Position numbers and translations under genes: made by a program. A DNA stretch of 64,000 nt from Streptomyces sp. NBC_01551 (lineage in GTDB: Bacteria; Actinomycetota; Actinomycetes; Streptomycetales; Streptomycetaceae): the NCBI RefSeq assembly GCF_026339935.1, contig NZ_JAPEPX010000001.1:3672001-3736000 (forward strand). Direction: 5' to 3'. Positions 33,955 through 44,810 of the stretch are shown piece after piece (within the stretch, counting starts at the first letter, position 1; each line of letters starts with the position of its first letter). The notes below the pieces were generated by a model, which ran no database searches, was not told the DNA's origin, and worked only from the letters and a program-made list of their open reading frames with translations.

Positions 33955-34515
33955 ATGCGGGTGGACGAGAAGGACATGGGCGACGACCTCCAGTCGGTGC
34001 TCATCACCAAGGAAGAGATCGACGCGAAGCTGGCCGAGCTGGCCGCGAAGATCGACGCGGAGTACGCGGGCAAGGACCTGCTCATCGTCGGTGTGCTCAA
34101 GGGCGCGGTGATGGTGATGGCGGACCTGGCGCGTGCCTTGTCCACCCCCCTCACCATGGACTGGATGGCGGTGTCCTCGTACGGCGCCGGGACCCAGTCC
34201 TCGGGTGTGGTCCGGATCCTCAAGGACCTGGACACCGACATCAAGGACAAGCACGTCCTGATCGTCGAGGACATCATCGACTCCGGTCTGACGCTGTCCT
34301 GGCTGCTGTCGAACCTGGGCTCCCGCCAGCCGGCCTCCCTGGAGGTCGTCACGCTGCTGCGCAAGCCCGACGCCGCGAAGGTCGCGATCGACGTGAAGTG
34401 GGTCGGCTTCGACATCCCCAACGAGTTCGTCGTGGGCTACGGCCTCGACTACGCGGAGAAGTACCGCAACCTGCCGTTCGTCGGCACGCTCGCGCCGCAC
34501 GTCTACGGCGGCTGA
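33955..34515 (+). CDS. hpt: hypoxanthine phosphoribosyltransferase
   Basis: Salvages hypoxanthine (and guanine) to IMP/GMP using PRPP. The 186-residue product shows the flexible-loop region [11 protein letters not shown], the PRPP signature [14 protein letters not shown] (from V101), LRKPDA and [17 protein letters not shown]. Three in-frame starts are near each other: GTG 33952, ATG 33955 and ATG 33976. I chose ATG 33955, which keeps the MRVDEKDM start I recall for orthologues; the GAAAG upstream is a weak ribosome site. Confidence 0.94.
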   Translation: MRVDEKDMGDDLQSVLITKEEIDAKLAELAAKIDAEYAGKDLLIVGVLKGAVMVMADLARALSTPLTMDWMAVSSYGAGTQSSGVVRILKDLDTDIKDKHVLIVEDIIDSGLTLSWLLSNLGSRQPASLEVVTLLRKPDAAKVAIDVKWVGFDIPNEFVVGYGLDYAEKYRNLPFVGTLAPHVYGG

Positions 34516-34525
34516 CACGCACCCG

Positions 34526-34558
34526 CGCCCTCGGGTCCCCGACGGGAACCTGAGGGCG
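34526..34558 (+). terminator. hairpin after hpt
   Basis: cgccctcgggt (34526-34536) pairs with acctgagggcg (34548-34558) with a single G-T pair, and the inner ccc/ggg closes a 3-nt loop. It separates hpt from ftsH. Confidence 0.75.
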
Positions 34559-34710
34559 TCGCCCGCCGTTGGAGCATGCGAAGGCGGGTTTGTCAGCCGT
34601 CCCACGAGGCCGCGGGTGACAATTCAGGGGTACATTCCGAAGAACAGTCTTTACTCACAGCAGCATTTACCTACGGGCAGGAGGGACGGGGTGCTCAGCG
34701 CCCCGTATGG

Positions 34711-36741
<2,031 letters not shown>

Positions 36742-36767
36742 TCGGCGGTCGACCCCTCCGGAATGGA

Positions 36768-36805
36768 TGCCGCGCCCCCCAGGTTCTAGCCTGGGGGGCG
36801 CGGCA
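36768..36805 (+). terminator. perfect 16-bp hairpin between ftsH and folE
   Basis: Arms 36768-36783 and 36790-36805 pair perfectly around the 6-nt loop ttctag, followed by ctttc. It suggests that folE is transcribed separately from ftsH. Confidence 0.87.
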
Positions 36806-36857
36806 CTTTCACGTGCCCGCGAGCGCGAGTGCACAGGCACACAGGAACGAGGATGAG

Positions 36858-37466
36858 ATGACCGACCCAGTGACCCTGACCGGTGGCGAGGGCACGATCG
36901 GCGAGTTCGACGAGAAGCGCGCCGAGGCGGCCGTCCGAGAGCTCCTGATCGCGGTCGGCGAGGACCCGGACCGCGAGGGCCTCCTGGAGACCCCGGCGCG
37001 TGTGGCGCGGGCGTACAAGGAGATATTCGCCGGCCTGTACCAGCGGCCCGAGGAAGTCCTGACGACCACCTTCGACCTGGGTCACGACGAGATGGTCCTG
37101 GTCAAGGACATCGAGGTCATGTCGAACTGCGAGCACCACCTGGTGCCGTTCCACGGTGTGGCCCACGTCGGCTACATCCCGTCCACCGACGGCAAGATCA
37201 CCGGGCTGTCGAAGCTGGCCCGCCTCGTGGACGTGTTCGCCCGCCGCCCGCAGGTGCAGGAGCGGCTGACCACGCAGATAGCCGACTCCCTCATGGAGAT
37301 ACTGGACCCGCGCGGGGTCATCGTGGTCATCGAGTGCGAGCACATGTGCATGACCATGCGCGGCGTCCGCAAGCCGGGCGCGAAGACCATCACCTCGGCG
37401 GTCCGCGGCCAGCTCCGCGACCCCGCGACGCGCAACGAGGCCATGAGCCTGATCATGGCCCGCTGA
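36858..37466 (+). CDS. folE: GTP cyclohydrolase I
   Basis: First enzyme of folate synthesis, GTP to 7,8-dihydroneopterin triphosphate. The 202-residue product has the zinc site in [13 protein letters not shown] (Cys, His) and [12 protein letters not shown] (second Cys), plus [20 protein letters not shown] and [26 protein letters not shown] 36858 follows AGGAACGAGG. The other folate genes (folP, folB, folK) are 1.5-4.5 kb away on the opposite strand; folE is the only one on this strand. Confidence 0.96.
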   Translation: MTDPVTLTGGEGTIGEFDEKRAEAAVRELLIAVGEDPDREGLLETPARVARAYKEIFAGLYQRPEEVLTTTFDLGHDEMVLVKDIEVMSNCEHHLVPFHGVAHVGYIPSTDGKITGLSKLARLVDVFARRPQVQERLTTQIADSLMEILDPRGVIVVIECEHMCMTMRGVRKPGAKTITSAVRGQLRDPATRNEAMSLIMAR

Positions 37467-37640
37467 CGGTCGCGGGGGCGTCCCTCTGAGAGGACCGCGG
37501 GCCGGGGCCGCTGCGGCTCTGGGAGTGGCTGGGGCCCCGCCACTCGTTCTGATCACCCGGCCAGAGCCCTCTAGAGTGTGCTGCTGAAGATCGTCAGGGG
37601 CCGTCCGGGGTGGGTGGCTCCGCTACGGGGGAGTCGGTCA

Positions 37641-38384
37641 GTGGTGCGCGCTCGTACGGTTTCGGCCCAGTGGATACGGGGTGGGCTCGCGCTCGCCTGT
37701 GGCGGTGTTCTCGTCGGCTGCGGGGGGTCTGCGGAGGGCGGGAAGGCCGGCTCCGCGGCGCCGGCAGCGCCCGCCGCGCCCGCGGCGTCTACGGCGGCGT
37801 CCGGGGCCGCCTCCGCATCCGCCTCCGCCGCGCCGTCCGCCGCGCCCTCGGCCGGTGGCGCGGACCGGCTCGCGGGGCGGGGGCCGGTGCTGGAGGCGAA
37901 GCGCGCGGAGTACCGGCACTCCGTGCGGATCGTCGGTGCCGAGATCAGCCCCAACACCCCCGAGGAGCCGGCGCCGAGCGGGCTGACGTACATCCAGCTC
38001 GTGCTGCGGGTCACCGGCGAGCCGGGCCGGCAGCTCAAGGCCCCGAAGCCGTCCGGTCACTGGGTCGTGGAATTCGACGGCTGCGAGGCGGCTCGGCAGA
38101 AGAATTCCAAGGTGACCTGCGCCTACGTGGACGGCGCCACGAACTACTACACCCGCGCCGACATGGAGACGGACGAGTTCGGCCCGGGAGTGGACAGCAA
38201 GTTCGGCGGAACCCTGGAGGCGGACACGCCGTACTGGATCCGGGCCTGGCAGCTCGTTCCGGAGGGCGCGGACCTGTCCAAGGCCAGGTTCTGTGAGTGG
38301 CGGATGGGGTCCGCGACCAACGACAACTGCATCCCCGTCGGCGAGATCACCGCCAAGAAGCCCGCCCCGGCCCCGGCCGGGTGA
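37641..38384 (+). CDS. putative lipoprotein, unknown function
   Basis: The 247-residue product starts with a signal sequence ending in lipobox VLVGC, then a ~50-residue Ala/Ser/Gly/Pro-rich linker. The folded part (residues ~80-240) contains three cysteines (GCEAA, VTCAY, FCEW) and a C-terminal NDNCIPVGEI with a fourth. It may form two disulfides and resembles small immunoglobulin-like secreted domains in size, but I do not recognise the family. GTG 37641 is preceded by GGGGGAG at 8 nt; GTG 37644 is equally possible. It converges on the folate operon (2 bp between stops). Confidence 0.7.
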   Translation: MVRARTVSAQWIRGGLALACGGVLVGCGGSAEGGKAGSAAPAAPAAPAASTAASGAASASASAAPSAAPSAGGADRLAGRGPVLEAKRAEYRHSVRIVGAEISPNTPEEPAPSGLTYIQLVLRVTGEPGRQLKAPKPSGHWVVEFDGCEAARQKNSKVTCAYVDGATNYYTRADMETDEFGPGVDSKFGGTLEADTPYWIRAWQLVPEGADLSKARFCEWRMGSATNDNCIPVGEITAKKPAPAPAG

Positions 38385-38385
38385 G

Positions 38386-38877
38386 TCAGGCGCGGGCCGG
38401 GGAGTCCGCGGTGGGGTCGTCGTCGTCCTCGGGGAGCTTCAGGACGTGCTCCAGGAAGAGGGCGGCGGCGATGACGGCCGCGCCCGCGACCACCGAGGCG
38501 CCCGCGTACCAGGTCTGGTCGCGGCGCGCCGGGACGTCCAGGGCCTCGGTGAACAGGAAGACGCCCACGCCGCCGTACATGCCCGCCACGAGCGCCGCGA
38601 CGAGCGCGCTGGCCTGGCCGAAGACCACCGCGCGGGCCGCCATCAGCGGCTCGACGCCCTTGGCGCCCGGGCGCCGCTCGCGCTGGGCCTTGAGGCGGGT
38701 GCGCAGCGACAGCGCCGTGGCGAACAGCACCACCGCGATGACGGCCAGGACGATCGGCGCGGCCAGCGGGACGCCCGGCAGCGTGCCGTAGGCGTTCCAC
38801 AGGCGGGCGCCGGCCCACGAGAGCACCCCGGCGACCACGAAGATGCCCGCCAGGACCGCCGGCCTCAGTTGCTTCAC
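38386..38877 (-). CDS. DUF3180 membrane protein
   Basis: The 163-residue product has four hydrophobic helices (about residues 5-23, 38-57, 82-105 and 117-143) and an acidic C-terminus. DUF3180 proteins occur at the end of actinobacterial folate operons just as here, 53 bp after folK, but their role is not known. Transport of a pterin or folate intermediate is only a guess. GTG 38877 has GGGGAACGGG upstream. Confidence 0.8.
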   Translation of the reverse strand: MKQLRPAVLAGIFVVAGVLSWAGARLWNAYGTLPGVPLAAPIVLAVIAVVLFATALSLRTRLKAQRERRPGAKGVEPLMAARAVVFGQASALVAALVAGMYGGVGVFLFTEALDVPARRDQTWYAGASVVAGAAVIAAALFLEHVLKLPEDDDDPTADSPARA

Positions 38878-38930
38878 GTGCCCGTTCCCCGCTTTCTGAG
38901 CCGATTCGTCAGCAGTGAACAGGCTAACGA

Positions 38931-39539
38931 CTACTCGGGGAGGTGGAGTTCCAGGTCGGGGCGCGCGGTCACTCCGGTCAGGCCGACTTCGGCCAGCAGC
39001 GCGGCGACCGGGCCGCGGCCGGGGATCTGGGCCTCGGGGTCGATGTCGTGCCACGGGGCCAGGACGAAGGCCCGCTGGTGGGCCCGCGGGTGCGGGAGGG
39101 TGAGGACGGGGTCGTCGGAGACGACCTCGGCGTACGTGACGATGTCGACGTCGATGGTGCGCGGGCCCCAGCGCTCGTCGCGGACGCGGTCGAACGCCTC
39201 CTCGATGGCGTGGCCGCGTTCCAGCAGCGAGGACGGCGGCAGGGTCGTCTTCAGCGCGACGACCGCGTTGAGGTACGAGGGCTGCGAGCCGGGCGCGACG
39301 CCCCAGGGCTCGGTCTCGTAGACGGGGGAGACGGCCTTGACCCGCAGGCCCGGCGTGTCGCCGAGGGCGTCGATGGCGCCCTGGAGGGTCTCCAGCCGGT
39401 TGCCGAGGTTCGAGCCGAGCGCGATCACGGCCCACTTGGGGTTGGACAGGGTGACGTCCGCCGCGTCGACCGTCTCGACGACGGACGCCGGTACCGGCTG
39501 GACGGTGGGGTCGCTCTGGGCGTTCAGTCCGTTGTTCAC
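38931..39539 (-). CDS. folK: 6-hydroxymethyl-7,8-dihydropterin pyrophosphokinase (HPPK)
   Basis: Transfers pyrophosphate from ATP to hydroxymethyl-dihydropterin. The 202-residue product starts with a ~35-residue extension, then VIALGSNLGNR, VSPVYETEPWG, SYLNAVVALKT and the signature RDERWGPRTIDVDIVTY with the two magnesium-binding aspartates (DVD), then LPHPRAHQRAFVLAPW. Its GTG start overlaps the TGA stop of folB (GTGA at 39539-39536), which shows translational coupling. Some enzymes are FolB-FolK fusions; the overlap here is the unfused equivalent. Confidence 0.95.
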   Translation of the reverse strand: MNNGLNAQSDPTVQPVPASVVETVDAADVTLSNPKWAVIALGSNLGNRLETLQGAIDALGDTPGLRVKAVSPVYETEPWGVAPGSQPSYLNAVVALKTTLPPSSLLERGHAIEEAFDRVRDERWGPRTIDVDIVTYAEVVSDDPVLTLPHPRAHQRAFVLAPWHDIDPEAQIPGRGPVAALLAEVGLTGVTARPDLELHLPE

Positions 39540-39895
39540 GCGCGGCTCCGGGTGATCGTGATGGTCACGTCGTCGAAGGGGACGGTGATGGGCGCGTCCG
39601 GTTTGTGGACGACGACCTCCACCTGCGCCACGGCGTCGTGCTTGAGGCACTGCTGGGCGATCCGCTCGGCGAGGGTCTCGATGAGGTCCACGGGCTCGCC
39701 CTGGACCACGTCGACGACTTCCTCGGCCACGACGCCGTAGTGGACGGTCTTGGCCAGGTCGTCGCCGGCCGCGGCCGGGCGGGTGTCGAGGTGCAGCACC
39801 AGGTCGACGATGAAGGTCTGGCCTTCCTCGCGTTCCCGGGGGAAGACGCCGTGGTGCCCGCGAGCCTTGAGGCCGCGCAGCGCGACACGATCCAC
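39536..39895 (-). CDS. folB: dihydroneopterin aldolase
   Basis: Cleaves dihydroneopterin to hydroxymethyl-dihydropterin and glycolaldehyde. The 119-residue product shows the family pattern: ALRGLKARGHHGVFPREREEGQTFIVDLVL (GxHG and E), YGVVAEEV, LIETLAERIA (E) and VVVHKPDAPI (K). Start GTG 39895 lies 8 nt after AGGAGTG. It overlaps folK by four bases. Confidence 0.95.
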   Translation of the reverse strand: MDRVALRGLKARGHHGVFPREREEGQTFIVDLVLHLDTRPAAAGDDLAKTVHYGVVAEEVVDVVQGEPVDLIETLAERIAQQCLKHDAVAQVEVVVHKPDAPITVPFDDVTITITRSRA

Positions 39896-40025
39896 GCGAA
39901 TCACTCCTGTTTCGTAGGTTCTTCCGGTCCCGGGACTCCCCGGGGCCATGGGCCTACGCCGAGTGCGGTCGGCGTCGTCCACCTTCGAATTTACCTGCGG
40001 CAAACCCCCTGCCCCGCCCGAGGGG

Positions 40026-40469
40026 TCAGTCCGTGTCCTCTTCGTCCTCATCTTCGGAGTCCGTAAGGACCGGTGAACCGTGGTGGGACCAGAGCAGCCA
40101 GCCTCCGGATGTGCGACGGAACACATTCGTGGCGACGACCAGCTGGCCGACGAGCGGGCCGAGCTCGCCGCCGTCCTGGGCGGGCCCGCCGCTGAGGATG
40201 TTCTCCGTACACGTGACCAGTGCGGTGTCACCTATGACGGCCACTTTGGTGTCGGTGAGGAAGAACTGGATGTACTCCGTGTGGGACATGATCAGCGCGT
40301 AGGAGCGCAGCACCTCGCCGCGGCCGGAGAGCACCGGCCAGCCCGGGTGCACGCAGGAGATCTCGTCTTCGAGCCAGAGCGCCGACAGAGCGTCGAAGTC
40401 CCCCCGCTCCATCGCCTCGTAGAAGGCCGTGTTGGCCTCTTCGACGGCTTCGATGTCGGTACGGCTCAC
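40026..40469 (-). CDS. NTF2/SnoaL-like protein in the folate operon
   Basis: The 147-residue product has the NTF2-like cone fold signature: EEANTAFYEAMERGDFDALSALWLEDEISCVHPGWPVLSGRGEVLRSYALIM, then VTCTENI and FRRTSGGWLLWSHHGSPV. It is close to the SnoaL_3 group, whose members include ketosteroid isomerase-like enzymes and association domains. It is placed between folP and folB, in the same direction. Either a role in the pathway or simple hitch-hiking is possible. GTG 40469 follows AAAGGGG. Acidic C-terminus (DSEDEDEEDTD). Confidence 0.85.
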   Translation of the reverse strand: MSRTDIEAVEEANTAFYEAMERGDFDALSALWLEDEISCVHPGWPVLSGRGEVLRSYALIMSHTEYIQFFLTDTKVAVIGDTALVTCTENILSGGPAQDGGELGPLVGQLVVATNVFRRTSGGWLLWSHHGSPVLTDSEDEDEEDTD

Positions 40470-40530
40470 CGTGCCCCTTTCCTGCCCGTACGGGTGCTGC
40501 CGCGGGTCGCGGTCCGGACGGGTGTCCGGA

Positions 40531-41406
40531 TCACAGAGCCCCTTCCACGGCGCGGGCCACCCGAACCGCGTCGGCGGTGGCCCGTACCTCGTGGACCCGT
40601 ACGGCCCAGGCACCCTGGTGGGCGGCGATGGCGGAGACGGCGGCGGTGGCCGCGTCGCGCTCGCGGGCGGGCGGCACGGCGGCGCCCGCGGCGGCGCCGG
40701 CCAGGACGCGGCCGAGGAACCGCTTGCGGGAGGCGGCGACCAGCAGCGGGAAGCCGAGGGCGCGGAGCTCGGGGAGGTGGGCGACGAGGGCCAGGTCGTG
40801 CTCGGCCATCTTGGCGAAGCCGAGGCCGGGGTCGACGAGGAGCCGCTCGGGGGCGATGCCGCCGGAGACGACGGTGTCGATGCGGGTGCGGAGCTCGGCG
40901 GTGACCTCGGCGAGCACGTCGTCGTAGACGGCGAGGCTGTTCATGTTCTCGCTGAAGCCGCGCCAGTGCATGACCACGAACGGCACCTCGGCGGCGGCGA
41001 CGGCCGGGATCATGCCGGGGTCGGCGAGGCCGCCGCTGACGTCGTTGACCAGGGCCGCGCCGGCGGCGACGGCCTGCGCGGCGACGGATGCGCGCATGGT
41101 GTCGACGGAGACGACGACGCCTTCGGAGGCGAGGCCGCGCACGACGGGGACGACGCGGCGCAGCTCTTCCTCCTCGTCGACGCGGGGGGCGCCGGGGCGG
41201 GTGGACTCACCGCCGACGTCGACGAGGTCGGCGCCCTCGGCGACGAGGTCGAGGCCGCGCTTGACGGCCGCCGTGGTGTCGAACCAGCGGCCGCCGTCGG
41301 AGAAGGAGTCGGGGGTGACGTTGACGACCCCCATGACCCCGCAGCGGTCCCAATCCGGCAGCCCTGTGACCCGGCCCCTGTCGGCGACCGCGCGGTGCGT
41401 GTTCAT
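40531..41406 (-). CDS. folP: dihydropteroate synthase
   Basis: Joins hydroxymethyl-dihydropterin pyrophosphate and p-aminobenzoate; target of sulfonamides. The 291-residue product has the hallmarks MGVVNVTPDSFSDGG, DVGGESTRPGA, NDVSGG and FPLLVAASRKRFLG. ATG 41406 follows a TACCCT box by 7 nt and has no Shine-Dalgarno, indicating a leaderless message from which the whole folate operon is read. Confidence 0.95.
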   Translation of the reverse strand: MNTHRAVADRGRVTGLPDWDRCGVMGVVNVTPDSFSDGGRWFDTTAAVKRGLDLVAEGADLVDVGGESTRPGAPRVDEEEELRRVVPVVRGLASEGVVVSVDTMRASVAAQAVAAGAALVNDVSGGLADPGMIPAVAAAEVPFVVMHWRGFSENMNSLAVYDDVLAEVTAELRTRIDTVVSGGIAPERLLVDPGLGFAKMAEHDLALVAHLPELRALGFPLLVAASRKRFLGRVLAGAAAGAAVPPARERDAATAAVSAIAAHQGAWAVRVHEVRATADAVRVARAVEGAL

Positions 41407-41419
41407 GGACTCAAGGGTA
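41407..41419 (-). promoter_or_regulatory. leaderless -10 box of the folate operon
   Basis: TACCCT on the minus strand (41419-41414), 7 nt before the folP ATG. Confidence 0.5.
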
Positions 41420-41471
41420 GGCCGCCGTCCCTGGCCGGGAGGAACGAGGCAGTCCGGGCGCCTGCGCCCCC

Positions 41472-41541
41472 GGCCCGGGCTCCCCGGCCCGGGCTCCCCG
41501 GCCCGGGCTCCCCGGGCCGGGCTCCCCGGGCCGGGCTCCCC
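41472..41541. repeat. five tandem copies of a 14-bp unit upstream of folP
   Basis: Units at 41472, 41486, 41500 (ggcccgggctcccc) and 41514, 41528 (gggccgggctcccc) are perfectly adjacent. The two unit types differ by two bases and are grouped 3+2. The array lies in the 275-bp gap between folP and the MprF-like gene; nothing else is seen there. Confidence 0.88.
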
Positions 41542-41681
41542 GGGCACGGCCGGACGGGTCCGGCGGGCGGGGAGAGCTCCCGGACACGGGGCGGCCCGCG
41601 GCGGGAGCGACGCGGGTCGCGTCCCGGCGCGGGCCGTGGGGTCGGGGGTGAGCCCGGCGGCAGGTTCCGCCCGGCCAGGGC

Positions 41682-43532
41682 CTAGGCGGCGGCGATCTCG
41701 CGTTCCTTCTGGGTCGGGACCGCCGTCACGTGGGTGTGGGCGCAGGTGCGGACCGGCTTGGGGCGGCGGCGGCTCGCGAAGAGGCGGGGGAGGGCCAGGG
41801 TGACGAAGCCCTCCGCCTGCATCGCGGCGAAGCCGATGCGCGGCAGGTCACGCGTCGTGCGGAACACCACGAAGCGCGGCTCCCAGCGGGGCTTGAACTT
41901 CGCGTTGAACTTGTACAGCGACTCGATCTGGAACCAGCGCGACAGGAACACCAGCAGGCTGCGCCACATCCGCAGCACCGGCCCGGCGCCGATCTTCTCG
42001 CCGCGCGCGAGGGCCGAGCGGAACATCGCGAAGTTGAGCGAGACCTTCTCGATGCCCAGGGACGGCGAGGCCTCCAGGGAGGCGACGATCAGCAGCTCGT
42101 TCATGCCGGGGTCGGCGGCGCGGTCGCGGCGCATCAGCTCCAGCGACATGCCGTCCTTGCCCCACGGCACGAAGTGCAGCACGGCCTTGAGGTCGCCGAA
42201 CGGCGAGGTGTCGCCCTCCTCCACCCGGTGCGCGGTGGCGATGAAGCAGTCGCCGTCGCCCGGGTCGCCGACCCGGCCCAGGGCCATCGAGAAGCCCCGC
42301 TCGGTGTCGGTGCCGCGCCACGCGTCGGCCGCGCCGCGCACCTGCTCCAGCTCCTCCTCGGTCAGCTCGCTGACCCGGCGGACCTTGGTGGTGTAGCCGT
42401 TGCGCTCGATGCGCTTCACCATCTGGCGGACATTGCGCATGGCCCGGCCGGAGAGGGAGAAGTCTTTGACATCGACAATCGCCTCGTCACCCAGCTCCAG
42501 GGCGTCCAGCCCGGTCTCGCGGGTCCACACCTCGCCGCCGGTCTCGCTGCACCCCATGACCGCCGGCGTCCAGGAGTGCGCCTTGGCCTCCTCCATGAAC
42601 CGCTCGATGGCGCCGGGCCAGGCCTCGACGTCGCCGATCGGGTCGCCGGAGGCGAGCATCACGCCGGAGACGACGCGGTAGGTGACGGCCGCCTTGCCGC
42701 TGGGGGAGAAGACGACGGCCTTGTCGCGGCGGAGCGCGAAGTGGCCCAGCGAGTCGCGGCCGCCGTGCCGGGCCAGCAGCTCGCGCAGCTTGACCTCGTC
42801 GTCGGCGGTGAGCCGCGCGGCCGGGTGCTCGGGGCGGAACGCCAGGTAGATCGTGGTCAGGGCGGTCAGCATGCCGAGGGCGCCGAGCGAGTAGCCGACG
42901 ATCCAGGAGACCCGGCCCGCGTAGTCGACGGGTCCCTCGAAGCCGAACAGCCCGTAGACGACGTGGCTGATCTGCTCGTAGACGCCGGGGTTGCCGACGA
43001 CCTTGCCCGGGTGGGAGTTGACGATGACCAGCCCGAGGCCGATCGAACCGGCGCTCATCAGTACGAAGTTCGCGAGCGCCTTCCAGCGGCTGCGCGGGTC
43101 CGGCAGCGCCTTGAATTCACCCTGGTGGCGCAGCAGCAGCGCGAGGAGCGCCGCCGCGATGACCACGCCGATGACCGAGTGCCGGTACGTGAACTGCGCC
43201 ACGGCGCCGGCCGGCAGCAGCACCACGGCCGCCCGCCAGGCGCGCCGCTTGCGGCGCTTGAGGCCGTGCGCGAGCAGCAGCAGCAGTACGCCCGCGCTCA
43301 GCGCGAGGGCCGCCGCGAAGGGGCCGAGGGAGCCGGGGAGCACCTCGGTGACCGCGTGGAACCTGCTGTGCCGGAATCGCGGGAACACCCCTGCCGCGAT
43401 GTCCAGGAGGCCGACGACCGTGACGGCCATACCCACCAGGCCGGGCACGGTTTCCGGTCGTGGTCCGCGCAAGATTCGCCCCGCCCGACTCGGAACCTGT
43501 CCGGACTTATCGCCATCTATCCTGCTAGACAT
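41682..43532 (-). CDS. MprF/LysX-like membrane protein (DUF2156)
   Basis: The 616-residue product has about six transmembrane helices in the first 250 residues and a C-terminal DUF2156 (phosphatidylglycerol lysyltransferase C-terminal) domain. The latter is recognised by VMLASGDPIGD, GDEAIVDVKDFSLSGRAMRNVRQMVKRIERNGY and LRGTDTERGFSMALGR. Relatives add amino acids from aminoacyl-tRNA to phosphatidylglycerol, lowering membrane negative charge and sensitivity to cationic peptides. No lysyl-tRNA synthetase domain is fused, unlike mycobacterial LysX. ATG 43532 is preceded by GGGAAG. Lipid and amino acid specificity are not deducible. Confidence 0.85.
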   Translation of the reverse strand: MSSRIDGDKSGQVPSRAGRILRGPRPETVPGLVGMAVTVVGLLDIAAGVFPRFRHSRFHAVTEVLPGSLGPFAAALALSAGVLLLLLAHGLKRRKRRAWRAAVVLLPAGAVAQFTYRHSVIGVVIAAALLALLLRHQGEFKALPDPRSRWKALANFVLMSAGSIGLGLVIVNSHPGKVVGNPGVYEQISHVVYGLFGFEGPVDYAGRVSWIVGYSLGALGMLTALTTIYLAFRPEHPAARLTADDEVKLRELLARHGGRDSLGHFALRRDKAVVFSPSGKAAVTYRVVSGVMLASGDPIGDVEAWPGAIERFMEEAKAHSWTPAVMGCSETGGEVWTRETGLDALELGDEAIVDVKDFSLSGRAMRNVRQMVKRIERNGYTTKVRRVSELTEEELEQVRGAADAWRGTDTERGFSMALGRVGDPGDGDCFIATAHRVEEGDTSPFGDLKAVLHFVPWGKDGMSLELMRRDRAADPGMNELLIVASLEASPSLGIEKVSLNFAMFRSALARGEKIGAGPVLRMWRSLLVFLSRWFQIESLYKFNAKFKPRWEPRFVVFRTTRDLPRIGFAAMQAEGFVTLALPRLFASRRRPKPVRTCAHTHVTAVPTQKEREIAAA

Positions 43533-43606
43533 CGCTTCCCGTTGCTCCGCGAGAGATCATGTGGCCGAAGGCCGCGACAGCCTCCGGAGTGTGGTGCGTC
43601 CCTTAG

Positions 43607-43631
43607 GACGACATCGGAGGGGAGCGGGTTC
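43607..43631 (-). promoter_or_regulatory. ECF-type promoter candidate for the MprF-like gene
   Basis: On the minus strand GAAC (43631-43628), 16 bp, then TCGTC (43611-43607). This resembles envelope-stress sigma promoters (GAAC-N16-CGTC type). The spacing suits, but the -35 lacks the GG usually seen before AAC. Confidence 0.35.
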
Positions 43632-43684
43632 ACTCTTCCGCCGAGAAAAACTCGTCCTGCCATCAGAAAGACGACTGACTGCTC

Positions 43685-44794
43685 ATGGGTCTCACCAGTA
43701 ATACGGTTCTGGCGCTGGCCATCGTCGCCGGTGTGCTGCTGTTCGCGGCCACGGTCTGGTTCTGGCCAAAGCTCTCCGGCCGCACCTGGCGTGCCTTCAC
43801 GGGCCGGATCGGACTCCTGCTGGCGACCCAGCTGGCGCTCTTCTCGGCCGTCGGTCTGGCGGCGAACAAGTCGTTCCTCTTCTATGGATCCTGGGCCGAC
43901 CTGTTCGGTCAGGAGACGTCGATGGGCAAGGTCGTCGACCACTCGATGAGCAGCAAGGACATCAAGGTCGTCGACAAGCAGAAGCTGGACGTCCCCGGCG
44001 GCGGCAAGCCGCAGGTCGGCGGACAGATCCTGAAGGTTGCCATAACCGGGGAGAAGTCGAAGATAACGAGCCCCGGGTACGTGTGGCTGCCGCCGGAGTA
44101 CTTCCAGCCCCAGCACAAGCACCAGAACTTTCCCGCGGCCATCGTGCTGACGGGCTACCCGGGCACGGCGGAGAACCTGATCAAAGGGCTGAACTACCCG
44201 ATGACGGCCTTCAAGCAGGCCAAGCAGGGCAAGATGAAGCCGATGATCCTGGTCATGCTGCGGCCGACCGTCGCGCCGCCGCGCGACACCGAGTGCGTGG
44301 ACATACCCGATGGCCCGCAGACCGAGACGTTCTTCGGGCACGACCTGCCGAAGGCCATCCAGGGCACCTTCCGGGTCGGTGACAAGCCGCGGAACATGGG
44401 CTTCATCGGCAACTCCACGGGCGGCTACTGCGCCCTGAAGATCGCCACGCACTACCCGCAGACCTTCGGCGCCGCCGCTGGTCTCTCCGCGTACTACGAG
44501 GCCCCGGACGACCCGACCACCGGAAATCTGTTCCACGGGGACGAGAAGCTGAAGAAGCGTGCCGACGTCCTGGAGAGCATCGGGAAGAAGGAGCCGATCG
44601 GTACGTCGTTCCTCGTCACCAGCAGCCAGAAGGGCGAGCCGAACCTCGCCGACACCAAGAAGTTCATCAAGAAGGTGAAGAGCCCGGACCGGGTCTCCTC
44701 GATCATCCTGGAAAGCGGCGGCCACAACTTCAACACCTGGCGCCGTGAGATCGCGCCGATGCTGGTGTGGATGAGCGACCGCATCCAGGCCTGA
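43685..44794 (+). CDS. membrane-anchored esterase (D-type alpha/beta hydrolase)
   Basis: The 369-residue product begins with two transmembrane helices (~7-27 and ~41-61), then an outside-facing esterase-D/antigen-85-like domain. The nucleophile is S244 in GNSTGGY and the His H347 in ESGGHNFNTWR; DDPTT/DEKL segments may supply the acid. It is divergent from the MprF-like gene with 152 bp between them, and the two are conserved neighbours in Streptomyces. A role in modifying or removing groups from lipids made by the partner is suggested by context only. Confidence 0.82.
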   Translation: MGLTSNTVLALAIVAGVLLFAATVWFWPKLSGRTWRAFTGRIGLLLATQLALFSAVGLAANKSFLFYGSWADLFGQETSMGKVVDHSMSSKDIKVVDKQKLDVPGGGKPQVGGQILKVAITGEKSKITSPGYVWLPPEYFQPQHKHQNFPAAIVLTGYPGTAENLIKGLNYPMTAFKQAKQGKMKPMILVMLRPTVAPPRDTECVDIPDGPQTETFFGHDLPKAIQGTFRVGDKPRNMGFIGNSTGGYCALKIATHYPQTFGAAAGLSAYYEAPDDPTTGNLFHGDEKLKKRADVLESIGKKEPIGTSFLVTSSQKGEPNLADTKKFIKKVKSPDRVSSIILESGGHNFNTWRREIAPMLVWMSDRIQA

Positions 44795-44810
44795 GGCCCC
44801 GGCCGGCCGC

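Noticed and set aside
41472..41541. Regular repeats that might suggest a CRISPR array
   Set aside because: Units are 14 bp and directly adjacent with no spacers, and no cas gene is present. The same applies to the 16-bp units at 56829-57020.
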